In this document: piece after piece, positions 9,133-16,996 of the stretch
Layout: each line of letters begins with the position of its first letter
How positions within the stretch are numbered: the first letter of the stretch is position 1
NCBI GenBank assembly: GCA_026390935.1
Contig: JAPLEZ010000036.1
Coordinates: 4,946 to 54,071 of the forward strand
Length of the DNA: 49,126 nt
From: Bacteroidota bacterium
GTDB lineage: Bacteria; Bacteroidota; Bacteroidia; Flavobacteriales_C; GCA-002722245
Reading direction: 5' to 3'
The notes under the pieces: model-generated
Told to the model about the DNA's origin: nothing
Database searches by the model: none
Seen by the model: the letters and a program-made list of their open reading frames with translations, nothing else
Translations under genes and position numbers: made by a program

Positions 9133-10488
9133 CTATACTGCTTTACTAAAAGTGTTTTTTTCGGGCACTTTTCTCCAGTAACGTAAATCCATCGCCAAAC
9201 AGATGTTGCGCAGGAAGATTTTCCCTTTTTCAGTTACCGACAAAGAATTGTGCTTTAGGTCAATGAGGTCATCCAAACTCAATTCATGCAAACGATGAGT
9301 AATGCCATTTTCTCTCATTTGCACCAATTCTTCGTGCATCCATTCTGTTTGGGATTTGCACATGATGTTAAGAATTTGATGGCGGATGAATAGATCTTCG
9401 GCATTTAAGTGATGGCCAACTGTTATTGGAAGCTTGCCTTCGCTAACGGCTTTTTGGTATGATTCTACTTCTTTAATGTTTTGCGCGAAGGAGGTCCAGG
9501 TGTCGCTAATGGCCGAAACGCCAAGTCCTACCAAAAGTTTTGTTTTATCGTCGGTATAACCCATAAAGTTGCGGTGCAACTTGCCGTTTTTTTCGGCGGT
9601 AAAAAGTTCGTCGTGAGGCAAAGCGAAATGATCCATTCCTATTTCTTGATAGCCGCTGGCCGAAAGAATTTCTTTCCCTTTTTCGTACAGCGATCTTTTG
9701 TATTCTTTTAATGGAAGATCGGCTTCATTGTATTTTCTTTGTCCGGGGCGCTTCCAAGGAATATGCGCATAGCTGTAAAATGAAATCCTGTCGGGTTGCA
9801 AACGCGCCACTTTTTGAAAGGTGTCCTCTATACTTTGCAGGGTTTGGAAAGGCAAACCATAAATCACATCGTAGCTGATGGAAGTATATCCTATACTGCG
9901 CGCTTGTTCAGTCACCGATTGCACCTCTTCAAAGCTTTGTTTGCGGTTGATGGTTTCTTGCACAATGGGATCAAAATCCTGAATTCCCAAACTCAGTCTT
10001 TTAAAACCTAAATCAAACAATACTTGTAAATGTGCAGTGGTGGTATTGGCGGGATGGGCTTCAAAACTAAATTTAGGATCGGCAGTTTTTGTGCAGCCTT
10101 CCAAAATACCTCCAATCAATGTTCTTAAATTTTCGGGAGAAAAGAAAGTTGGTGTTCCTCCTCCCAAATGCAATTCTTTAATTTTTGGGGCTTGCTGAAA
10201 TACGGTTTTGTACATGTTCCATTCGGCCAAAACAGATTGGATGTACGGACTTTCTACTTTGTGATTTACAGTGATTCGGGTGTTGCAGCCGCAATAGGTG
10301 CACAAACTTTCGCAAAAGGGAAGATGGATGTACAAACTAATTCCTGTGGCATCATTGCTTTCATCAAAAGTGATTTTTAATTGTTTTTTGTATTCGTCTT
10401 GCGACAGGTTATTTTCCCAGTAGGGTACAGTGGGATAACTGGTGTAGCGCGGACAAGCAATGTCGTATTTATCAATGAGGGTTTGCAT
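9133..10488 (-). CDS. hemN: Oxygen-independent coproporphyrinogen III dehydrogenase
   Basis: 451 residues, near full length for HemN. It has the family N-terminus CPRYTSYPT and the radical-SAM cluster motif CESLCTYCGC (Cys59, Cys63, Cys66), then the GGGTPTF SAM-binding motif and the YDVIYGLPFQT segment. It converts coproporphyrinogen III to protoporphyrinogen IX without O2. Its start overlaps the end of the SafE-like gene by 17 nt, so it is the last gene of the cbb3 operon. This supplies haem under the low-oxygen conditions in which the oxidase is used. Confidence 0.95.
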   Translation of the reverse strand: MQTLIDKYDIACPRYTSYPTVPYWENNLSQDEYKKQLKITFDESNDATGISLYIHLPFCESLCTYCGCNTRITVNHKVESPYIQSVLAEWNMYKTVFQQAPKIKELHLGGGTPTFFSPENLRTLIGGILEGCTKTADPKFSFEAHPANTTTAHLQVLFDLGFKRLSLGIQDFDPIVQETINRKQSFEEVQSVTEQARSIGYTSISYDVIYGLPFQTLQSIEDTFQKVARLQPDRISFYSYAHIPWKRPGQRKYNEADLPLKEYKRSLYEKGKEILSASGYQEIGMDHFALPHDELFTAEKNGKLHRNFMGYTDDKTKLLVGLGVSAISDTWTSFAQNIKEVESYQKAVSEGKLPITVGHHLNAEDLFIRHQILNIMCKSQTEWMHEELVQMRENGITHRLHELSLDDLIDLKHNSLSVTEKGKIFLRNICLAMDLRYWRKVPEKNTFSKAV

Positions 10489-11191
10489 CTGCTGTGTTTT
10501 TAACGTGACAACAATTCATTGTTTTTGTTTTTTCTTCAAAGTGCGGACTCACATAAGGAACGCCCAAATTCAATCCGCGCAAAATAAAAAGTAAGCCAAT
10601 CACTAATGTGCCGTAAGGAGCCCATTTTCTGAACTGATTTTTAAATTGAGTGCCCAAGGCCGAAAATCCTATGGTGCAGGCCAACAAAAGCGGTAATGTA
10701 CCCACTCCGAAAAACACCATGTACAACATTGATTCTCCTGTTGAGCCTGCTGCTGTGGCCGCAACCAATGCTGCGTAAACCATTCCGCATGGTAAAATTC
10801 CGTTGAGCATTCCCATCAGCGTTACTGAAGAGTAGGTGGGTTGAAATAAATACTTTCCTAAAGATGTTTGAATTTTGTTTACCGGACTGGCTAATTTTTT
10901 TTCCATTGCATTTTTAATTTTAGGAATGAAAAATATCAGTACTAAAAATGCTCCGGCAATTATCGACATCCATTGCTCAAAACCCACCAGCGACATTAAT
11001 GCTCCAACACTTCCCGAAAAAATTCCCAATAGGGCATAAACGAACAATCTTCCTGTATGGTAGATGGCCATTGCGAAGTATTTATTTTTTTTGAAATGCA
11101 AAAATGGAATGCTCATCACAATGGGACCGCACATGCCCACGCAATGCAAACTGGAGGCTAAGCCTAATAATATGGCGGTTAATAGTAACAT
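10472..11191 (-). CDS. SafE/DsbD-like membrane protein of the cbb3 operon
   Basis: 239 residues with about six membrane segments. It opens with LASSLHCVGMCGP (Cys17, Cys21), the conserved motif of the 'sulfite exporter TauE/SafE' (UreH/DsbD-like) proteins that accompany cco genes in many bacteria. A second motif NGILPCGMVYAAL lies around residue 130. The C-terminus is soluble with an adjacent Cys pair (TMNCCHVKN). The family is linked to copper or thiol handling during cbb3 assembly; the exact role is inferred. It lies between ccoH and hemN and overlaps hemN. Confidence 0.8.
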   Translation of the reverse strand: MLLLTAILLGLASSLHCVGMCGPIVMSIPFLHFKKNKYFAMAIYHTGRLFVYALLGIFSGSVGALMSLVGFEQWMSIIAGAFLVLIFFIPKIKNAMEKKLASPVNKIQTSLGKYLFQPTYSSVTLMGMLNGILPCGMVYAALVAATAAGSTGESMLYMVFFGVGTLPLLLACTIGFSALGTQFKNQFRKWAPYGTLVIGLLFILRGLNLGVPYVSPHFEEKTKTMNCCHVKNTADANPH

Positions 11192-11210
11192 TTTCTTTTT
11201 GTTCTATAGT

Positions 11211-11316
11211 TCCTGAAAAAATTTCAGGATGACATTACTGATCCAGTGTTTGAAGTGTACGATCATTTTATTTTTTGAGTTTGGTTCACATTTGTCATCC
11301 TGAACTTGTTTCAGGA
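11211..11316. repeat. Interspersed palindrome, TCCTGAA..TTCAGGATGAC family
   Basis: Inverted arms 11211-11233 and 11294-11316 (23 bp, 2 mismatches) flank a 60-nt loop between ccoH and the SafE-like gene. A second copy lies at 40344-40423, with related loop sequence (TTGAAG..., GGTTCAC). Confidence 0.8.
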
Positions 11317-11317
11317 T

Positions 11318-11737
11318 CTAAATAATTATGTTTTCTTCCCAGTAATAATCTTTGTTGTTGGCCTTCCAATCAATTTGTATTTCGTAGCTGCCATTTTTAA
11401 AAAGATCCAAAGAGAAAGTTTGCTTTTTTCTGTTGGCTTTTAAGTCGAAGTTTTTGTCGCTATTGATATCGGCAGCGCGCACAAAAGTCACTTTGCCCGA
11501 ACTAATTTCTTTTGGAAATTCAACGTAAACCGAATCGCCCAAAACCTTCACCGTAAATACGGAAGAGTCGTTGATGGCGTTTTGTTTTTTGTCAATTTCT
11601 TGTTGAAAAGCGACTTCTTTTTCGTAGTAGTTCTCGCTGGTTAGATTGGTGTCGAAAGTGCTGCTATAAGCCACAACACTCAACATTCCAATAACAAACA
11701 GTGAGTACACAATTGTAATTTTCCATCCCCAGTTCAT
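11318..11737 (-). CDS. ccoH: FixH/CcoH-like cbb3 assembly protein
   Basis: 139 residues. One N-terminal membrane helix (about residues 5-25) is followed by the FixH-type segment TSENYYEKEVAFQQEIDK and a small beta-rich periplasmic domain ending DYYWEENIII. Length and order after ccoG match FixH/CcoH, which is needed for stable assembly of the cbb3 oxidase. It starts 10 nt after ccoG. Confidence 0.9.
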   Translation of the reverse strand: MNWGWKITIVYSLFVIGMLSVVAYSSTFDTNLTSENYYEKEVAFQQEIDKKQNAINDSSVFTVKVLGDSVYVEFPKEISSGKVTFVRAADINSDKNFDLKANRKKQTFSLDLFKNGSYEIQIDWKANNKDYYWEENIII

Positions 11738-11747
11738 ACTGTCAGTT

Positions 11748-13169
11748 TTAGTGTTTTATTTTATTTTTATGGTGACGTGGCGCCATAAATACTGTGGCCA
11801 CTTCTTCCAGTTTTCTTTCTTTGGTCATTACTTCCAATCTCAATGGTGTTGTTCTTTTTTGAATTTGAAGGGTATCTATTTTAATCATCAATATACCTTC
11901 AATTTTTTGTTCGGGTTGCAACATGATTTCTTTAGTTCCTATGATTTCAATTTCGCCTTTTATGTCGAGTAAATTAAAATGGATAGGAACTTCTTCATTG
12001 GTTTTATTGACAATTTTGTATTTGTACAAATTGCTGATGCGCCCGTCGGTCATCACAGTGAACATTTGTCCGCGTGAGCGCAGCACCGATGTTTCTACTT
12101 CTCCACGCACAAAAATCATCACAGCAAGTATCACTAAAATTAATGCTAAGAAGCCAGTGTACGCCTTCATTCTTGCAGTGAATTCAAAAGGCAATCCTTT
12201 TGAAATCTGATTTTCAGAAGCGTATTTAATTAAGTTCGTTGGCTTGTTAATGTTAAGCATTACTTCGTCGCAAGCATCAATACAAGCGGTGCAATTCACA
12301 CACTCCAGCTGAGTGCCATTGCGGATGTCAATTCCTGTTGGACAAACCACCACACATTGTTTGCAATCAATACAATCGCCAGCAGAAGAGGAGCGAAGTT
12401 TTGTGTTTTTTTCTCGCGGCTCACCTCGCTTGCTATCGTAGCCAACAACAATTGTGTTGCTGTCGAGCATAACTCCCTGGAATCTTCCATACGGACAAAT
12501 ATTCGTGCACACCTGTTCGCGTAGGAAAGCAAATACGCCATAAAACGCGAAGGAAAAAATAGTGATCGTAACTAGTCCGCCAATATGTTCTGCCGGATTG
12601 TCCAATTGAATTTTTATCAATTCATTTTTTCCAATAATGTACGCTAAAAAAGTATTAGCTACCAGATACGAAATACCAAAGAAGACAACATGTTTAAACG
12701 TTTTCTTTAAAATTTTATCCGAGTTCCATTTTTGTTTATTGAGTTTTTTTTGTGCGATGTGATCTCCTTCAATCCATCGTTCAATTTTACGAAAAACCAT
12801 TTCCAGGAAAATGGTTTGCGGACAAATCCATCCGCAAAAAATTCGACCGAAAACAACGGTAAATAAAATGATGAATAAAATGAAGGCAATCATGGCAAAG
12901 AGGAAAATATGAAAATCCTGCGGCCAAAAAATTTGTCCGAAGATGATAAATTTTCTTTCCATGATATTGAAAAGAAGCAATGGTTCGCCGTGTAGGTAAA
13001 GGTGCGGGAGTCCGAATAAAACCGCCAGCAAGAGGTAACTTACCAGAGTGCGGTATTTGTACAACTTTCCTTTTACCGCTTTTGGGTAAACCCATATTCT
13101 TTTGCCTTTCTCGTCAACTGTTGAGAGGTGTCCTCGAAAGTCATCAGAATATGTTTCTTGGTTTTCCAT
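11748..13169 (-). CDS. ccoG: Cytochrome c oxidase accessory protein CcoG (FixG/RdxA)
   Basis: 473 residues. It has several membrane helices in the N-terminal 220 residues, a CGWICPQTIF motif and a second CPYGRFQGV motif. A two-cluster ferredoxin region follows with CIDCKQCVVVCP and CVNCTACIDACDE. A C-terminal Ig-like FixG domain (about 360-470) closes the protein. CcoG is the copper (cupric) reductase used in cbb3 maturation. A long palindrome at 13181-13282 separates it from ccoP. Confidence 0.96.
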   Translation of the reverse strand: MENQETYSDDFRGHLSTVDEKGKRIWVYPKAVKGKLYKYRTLVSYLLLAVLFGLPHLYLHGEPLLLFNIMERKFIIFGQIFWPQDFHIFLFAMIAFILFIILFTVVFGRIFCGWICPQTIFLEMVFRKIERWIEGDHIAQKKLNKQKWNSDKILKKTFKHVVFFGISYLVANTFLAYIIGKNELIKIQLDNPAEHIGGLVTITIFSFAFYGVFAFLREQVCTNICPYGRFQGVMLDSNTIVVGYDSKRGEPREKNTKLRSSSAGDCIDCKQCVVVCPTGIDIRNGTQLECVNCTACIDACDEVMLNINKPTNLIKYASENQISKGLPFEFTARMKAYTGFLALILVILAVMIFVRGEVETSVLRSRGQMFTVMTDGRISNLYKYKIVNKTNEEVPIHFNLLDIKGEIEIIGTKEIMLQPEQKIEGILMIKIDTLQIQKRTTPLRLEVMTKERKLEEVATVFMAPRHHKNKIKH

Positions 13170-13180
13170 TTTTTAAGTTG

Positions 13181-13282
13181 AGGGCGATAGATCCTTCCTT
13201 CGTCAGAAGGACATTACCGGCCCATTTTGTTTACACTATGAATAAGTAATGTCGTCCTAACGAAGGAAGGATCTATCGCCCT
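13181..13282. repeat. 37-bp inverted repeat element between ccoP and ccoG
   Basis: Arms 13181-13217 and 13246-13282 are complementary with three mismatches and a 28-nt loop. The core is GATAGATCCTTCCTTCG and its inverse. It occupies almost the entire ccoP-ccoG gap, so the operon transcript would carry a very stable stem here. Confidence 0.85.
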
Positions 13283-13286
13283 GGTT

Positions 13287-14087
13287 TTATTTTTTTATAC
13301 TATCCACAGGAAGTGTTGCAGTTGAATCTACAGCAACCACTTCCTCCACATATTTATTTCCTTGAGGAGCTTTGCCATCAGGAGCAGGTTGCAGTTGTTT
13401 GATATAACTTACAATTGCTTCTAATTTCTTGCCGCCCAACATACCCCAAGCTGGCATACCTTTTTCAATTTTTCCGTATTTAGCTGTAGAGAAAATGTCT
13501 TTTACACTGCCGCCGTACAACCAATATTCGTCGGCAAGGTTTGGACCGTTTAATCCTTTTCCAGCATCGCCGTGACAAGTTTTGCAATTGCCTTCGAACA
13601 ATGATTTTCCAAAGGAAATACTTGCTGCGTCAGTTAAAAGAACAACAGTATTTTCGTCTACTGATTTTTCATTCGATGCTTTTTTCTTTACTTCTCTGGC
13701 AGCTTTGAATTCGGCCAATTCTGTTTCGTATTCTTGTTTTTGTGACGGACCACCCATCACTTGGTAGTATCCGAAGTAAGCTACTGCGAACAAAATACAA
13801 GCATAAAACATGTATACCCACCAAGGCGGTAAATTATTGTCGAGTTCGCGAATACCATCGTATTCATGATCCATTAAAATGGTGTGTTCCTCTTCAATTG
13901 GAACATAAGCAGTGAGCTGCTCATAAACAGTAGCGGTTTTTTTAGGCGCTTTTTCTTTTATAGCATCAGGGTAAAGCGTTTTGAATACCGATTTGAATAC
14001 TGAATATAGAATTGTCAAACAAATCAGCAGCACTGCAATAACCAAGAGAAGTGCCAGGTAAAAAGAATCTGATAAAATTGCGTTCAT
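13287..14087 (-). CDS. ccoP: cbb3 oxidase subunit CcoP, single-haem form
   Basis: 266 residues with two membrane helices (about 8-32 and 89-110). The first precedes a charged linker and the second follows LDNNLPPWWVYMF, the CcoP N-domain signature. One haem-c site is present (CKTCH, Cys168-His172), with a possible Met ligand in KGMPAWG. Proteobacterial CcoP usually has two CxxCH motifs; only one is here. It passes electrons to CcoO. The C-terminal tail is short and charged. Confidence 0.93.
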   Translation of the reverse strand: MNAILSDSFYLALLLVIAVLLICLTILYSVFKSVFKTLYPDAIKEKAPKKTATVYEQLTAYVPIEEEHTILMDHEYDGIRELDNNLPPWWVYMFYACILFAVAYFGYYQVMGGPSQKQEYETELAEFKAAREVKKKASNEKSVDENTVVLLTDAASISFGKSLFEGNCKTCHGDAGKGLNGPNLADEYWLYGGSVKDIFSTAKYGKIEKGMPAWGMLGGKKLEAIVSYIKQLQPAPDGKAPQGNKYVEEVVAVDSTATLPVDSIKK

Positions 14088-14100
14088 AATTTTTGTTTTT

Positions 14101-14268
14101 TTATTTATCCAATGGTAAAGAGCTCATTTCGTCCATGTGTTTTTTATCGGCTTTCCACACGTAAATCACAGCAAAGAGAAATACTGAGAAGAAGATCAGG
14201 AAAGAGATGACAGGAAAAATTTCAACTCCTGCTATCGTGTCTAAATGATGTTTTATAAATTTTAGCAT
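14101..14268 (-). CDS. ccoQ: cbb3 oxidase small subunit CcoQ
   Basis: A 55-codon gene. It begins MLKFIKHHLDTIAGVEIFPV, has one membrane helix (VISFLIFFSVFLFAVIYVW) and ends with a charged tail DKKHMDEMSSLPLDK. Size, single helix and position between ccoNO and ccoP identify CcoQ, which stabilises the CcoP association. It starts 4 nt after the ccoNO stop. Confidence 0.9.
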   Translation of the reverse strand: MLKFIKHHLDTIAGVEIFPVISFLIFFSVFLFAVIYVWKADKKHMDEMSSLPLDK

Positions 14269-14272
14269 GGCT

Positions 14273-16459
14273 TTATTTTTTTGCTTTTGGATAAATGTCG
14301 GTTCCTAATCTTTGTAAGTAAGCGATGATGGCTACCATTTCAGTTTCCTCCAATTTCATTTCACCTGCAGCAATTTTATCGTAGGTTTCATCCGAAATCA
14401 TGAGTCCGTCAATGTTATCGTACAATGGTTTCGCCACTTCTTTTGCTTGCAAGTTCATGTCGCCAATGGCTTTGCTTTCATATCCTTCGGGATAAGGCAC
14501 GCCCATTTTTCTCATGGCTGTGATTTTTTTCTCTAGCAATTTAGAATCTAGTTTATTCAACAACCAAGGGTAACGTGGCATGATGGAGCCGTCGGAAACT
14601 GAGTCGGGAACCAACAAGTGATTGAAGTGCCAATCGTTTGGTTTGTACAAGCGACCAGTTTTTACACCTTCACGCGCTAAATCCGGACCGGTTCTTTTTG
14701 ATCCCCATTGGAAAGGGTGATCGTACACAAATTCTCCTGCTTTGGAATATTCGCCGTAGCGTTCAGTTTCCCAACGGAAAGGTCGAATCATTTGTGAGTG
14801 ACAGTTGTAGCAACCTTCACGGATGTATAAATCTCTACCTTCCAATTCCAATGGTGTATATGGTTTTACACTGGTGATGGATGGAATATTCGATTTTACT
14901 AAGAAGGTTGGAATCATTTCAATGGCACCTCCAATTAAAATTACTACAACACTTAACAACAACATTTGAATCGGACGTCTTTCAATCCATCTGTGCCAGT
15001 GTTCTTTTTCGTGTTTCACATTTGCTTTCGCTAATGGATAAGCTTCTGCTTCTTCGTTGGCCAGTAGTTTTCCTGATTTAACTGTTTTGTATAAGTTGAA
15101 AAACATCAACAAAACACCTACGATGAAAATTGTTCCACCAATGGCTCTTGTTGCATACATCGGAATAATTTGCGTTACTGTATCCAAAAAGTTTTGATTG
15201 GTTAAAGTACCATCAGCATTGAATTCTCTCCACATTTGGTTTTGTACAATACCCGCCCAATACATAGGAACTGCGTAAAACAAAATACTTGCAGTGGCTA
15301 ACCAAAAGTGCCAGTTGGCCAATTTTTGAGAATACAATTTGGTTTGAAAAATTCGTGGAATGATGAAATATAAAATCGCGAAAGTCATACAGCCATTCCA
15401 TCCCAATGCACCTAAGTGAACGTGACCAACTACCCAGTCGGTGTAGTGCGTCATTGCATTTAAAGATTTTAAGGATAACATCGGACCTTCGAAAGTGGCC
15501 ATTCCATATGCTGTTACAGCAACTACCATGAATTTTAAAACTGCATCATCACGTACTTTGTCCCAAGCACCGCGCAGTGTCAATAATCCGTTGAGCATAC
15601 CACCCCATGATGGAGCGATGAGCATGATGGAAAATACAGTTCCTAAGGATTGCGCCCAATCAGGCAAAGCTGTGTACAACAAGTGATGCGGGCCAGCCCA
15701 GATGTAAATAAATATCAGCGCCCAAAAGTGAATGATGGATAAGCGGTAGGAAAATACTGGACGATCAGCTGCTTTAGGAACATAGTAATACATCAATCCA
15801 AGGAAAGGAGTAGTGAGGAAAAATGCCACAGCGTTGTGACCGTACCACCATTGCACCAGCGCATCTTGCACACCAGCATACATGGAGTAACTTTTGAAAA
15901 ATGAAACAGGTAATTCAACAGAGTTTACAATGTGCAAAACAGCAACTGTTGCCCATGATGCAATGTAAAACCAAATGGCAACGTATAAATGTTTTACTCT
16001 TCTTTTAATGATGGTGCCCAACATGTTCCATCCGAAAATTACCCAAACCAAGGCAATAGAAATATCAATTGGCCATTCTAGTTCAGCATATTCTTTACCA
16101 GTACTGATACCTAAAGGAAGCGTAATTGCAGCTGCAACAATAATGAGCTGCCAGCCCCAAAAATGAATTTTACTTAAGGTATCGCTGTACATTCGGGCTT
16201 TCACCAATCTTTGCAGCGAGTGATAAACACCGGCAAAAATAGCGTTACCCACAAAGGCGAAAATCACTGCATTGGTATGCAATGGTCGTAGTCTTCCGAA
16301 GGATAAAAACGATACTCCGTTGGTCATTTGCGGCCAAAACATTTCGATGGCGCAGATCAATCCTACTAAAAATCCGATCAGCCCCCAAAGGGCCGTAGCG
16401 AACAAAAAGTTACGAACGATTTTGTTGTCGTAGGAAAATTTTTCCAGTTGCATTTCCAT
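14273..16459 (-). CDS. ccoNO: Fused cbb3 oxidase catalytic subunits CcoN-CcoO
   Basis: 728 residues. The N-terminal part is CcoN: low-spin haem ligand His61 (PLHTNAV), CuB ligands His208 (WYGHNAV) and His258/His259 (AGPHHLL), the cross-link Tyr252, and His346/His348 (VVGHVHLGALGWNG). From about residue 495 a membrane anchor leads into CcoO with one haem-c site (CYNCH, Cys550-His554) and a likely Met ligand in SIMPRYPW. The N-O fusion is typical of Bacteroidota. It reduces O2 to water at high affinity in the inner membrane. It starts 2 nt after ccoS. Confidence 0.97.
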   Translation of the reverse strand: MEMQLEKFSYDNKIVRNFLFATALWGLIGFLVGLICAIEMFWPQMTNGVSFLSFGRLRPLHTNAVIFAFVGNAIFAGVYHSLQRLVKARMYSDTLSKIHFWGWQLIIVAAAITLPLGISTGKEYAELEWPIDISIALVWVIFGWNMLGTIIKRRVKHLYVAIWFYIASWATVAVLHIVNSVELPVSFFKSYSMYAGVQDALVQWWYGHNAVAFFLTTPFLGLMYYYVPKAADRPVFSYRLSIIHFWALIFIYIWAGPHHLLYTALPDWAQSLGTVFSIMLIAPSWGGMLNGLLTLRGAWDKVRDDAVLKFMVVAVTAYGMATFEGPMLSLKSLNAMTHYTDWVVGHVHLGALGWNGCMTFAILYFIIPRIFQTKLYSQKLANWHFWLATASILFYAVPMYWAGIVQNQMWREFNADGTLTNQNFLDTVTQIIPMYATRAIGGTIFIVGVLLMFFNLYKTVKSGKLLANEEAEAYPLAKANVKHEKEHWHRWIERRPIQMLLLSVVVILIGGAIEMIPTFLVKSNIPSITSVKPYTPLELEGRDLYIREGCYNCHSQMIRPFRWETERYGEYSKAGEFVYDHPFQWGSKRTGPDLAREGVKTGRLYKPNDWHFNHLLVPDSVSDGSIMPRYPWLLNKLDSKLLEKKITAMRKMGVPYPEGYESKAIGDMNLQAKEVAKPLYDNIDGLMISDETYDKIAAGEMKLEETEMVAIIAYLQRLGTDIYPKAKK

Positions 16460-16461
16460 AA

Positions 16462-16692
16462 TTACTCTCTTGGTTTTTTGGTTAGTTGATCAGAAATTAA
16501 AATTGAACTTTCGTCTGGTCGAATAGTAGAGAATGATTTTTTATTGCCTACTATTTCATCGTCAAAAAGAATGCGCACTGATGGTGTGTAATCGTCTTCA
16601 AACTGATCGGTTTTTATTGCCCAGTAATAGCAGCCCACAAAAAAGGCCGCTACGCTTAAACTGATAATGATTAAAAGGAATAAAACACTCAT
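16462..16692 (-). CDS. ccoS: cbb3 assembly protein CcoS
   Basis: 76 residues. One membrane helix near the N-terminus is followed by WAIKTDQFEDDYTPS, the CcoS signature (W..k.gQFdD...p). It is needed for cofactor insertion into cbb3. It is first in the oxidase operon, downstream of an FNR-type operator at 16762-16773. Confidence 0.93.
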   Translation of the reverse strand: MSVLFLLIIISLSVAAFFVGCYYWAIKTDQFEDDYTPSVRILFDDEIVGNKKSFSTIRPDESSILISDQLTKKPRE

Positions 16693-16708
16693 TTGCGTTA
16701 CTTTGCCG

Positions 16709-16716
16709 TAAAAGTA
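16709..16716 (-). promoter_or_regulatory. -7-like element TACTTTTA for ccoS operon
   Basis: Minus-strand TACTTTTA matches TAnnTTTG at five of six fixed positions. Its centre is exactly 55 bp from the TGATATAAATCA dyad, predicting a start about 10-15 nt before the ccoS ATG. Confidence 0.5.
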
Positions 16717-16761
16717 GGGGGCTTAGGTCTTTTTAACTTTGAGGGGGATCAGGGGTGGATA

Positions 16762-16773
16762 TGATATAAATCA
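16762..16773. promoter_or_regulatory. FNR/FixK-type operator TGATATAAATCA upstream of ccoS
   Basis: A perfect TGAT-N4-ATCA dyad centred 75 bp 5' of the ccoS start. Together with the element at 16709-16716 it fits a class I activator position near -62. The likely ligand is the response-regulator/CRP fusion encoded at 19891-20949. Confidence 0.6.
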
Positions 16774-16824
16774 GGAAAAGGGAAATTGAATTGAATTTTA
16801 CGGGCATTGGACCGCATACTAACT

Positions 16825-16845
16825 CTCCTCCTTTTCAAGGAGGAG
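16825..16845. repeat. Hairpin CTCCTCCTT-TTC-AAGGAGGAG
   Basis: A perfect 9-3-9 stem followed by GTGCCTGAAAGGCGAGGTGGTT, a sequence style of common Bacteroidota intergenic repeats. It lies between ccoI and ccoS. Confidence 0.6.
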
Positions 16846-16879
16846 TGCCTGAAAGGCGAGGTGGTTATAGATGAATTCT

Positions 16880-16986
16880 CCTCGCGCGCGTCTCTGACGC
16901 GTGCGGATTTATCTTCAGCAATTGCATTGCGATTAGGCATTATAAATGCCTTTGTAAATGCGCACGCGTCAGAGACGCGCGCGAGG
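16880..16986. repeat. GC-rich 26-bp perfect inverted repeat downstream of ccoI
   Basis: Arms 16880-16905 and 16961-16986 are perfectly complementary (core GCGTCTCTGACGCGTGCG). The 55-nt AT-rich loop contains a nested AGGCATT-ATA-AATGCCT stem at 16935-16951. The GC content is far above the surroundings. It ends 10 nt from the ccoI stop and could serve as its terminator. Confidence 0.85.
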
Positions 16987-16996
16987 GCTTAGCTAT

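Noticed and set aside
12296-13249. Short ORFs on both strands within ccoG, including 81-, 102- and 89-residue frames
   Set aside because: All overlap the well-supported CcoG frame with its FeS motifs.
16474-16492. TTGATCAGAAATTAA as a further FNR-type site
   Set aside because: Lies within the ccoS coding region, has only one good half-site and no -7 element at the 55-bp distance.
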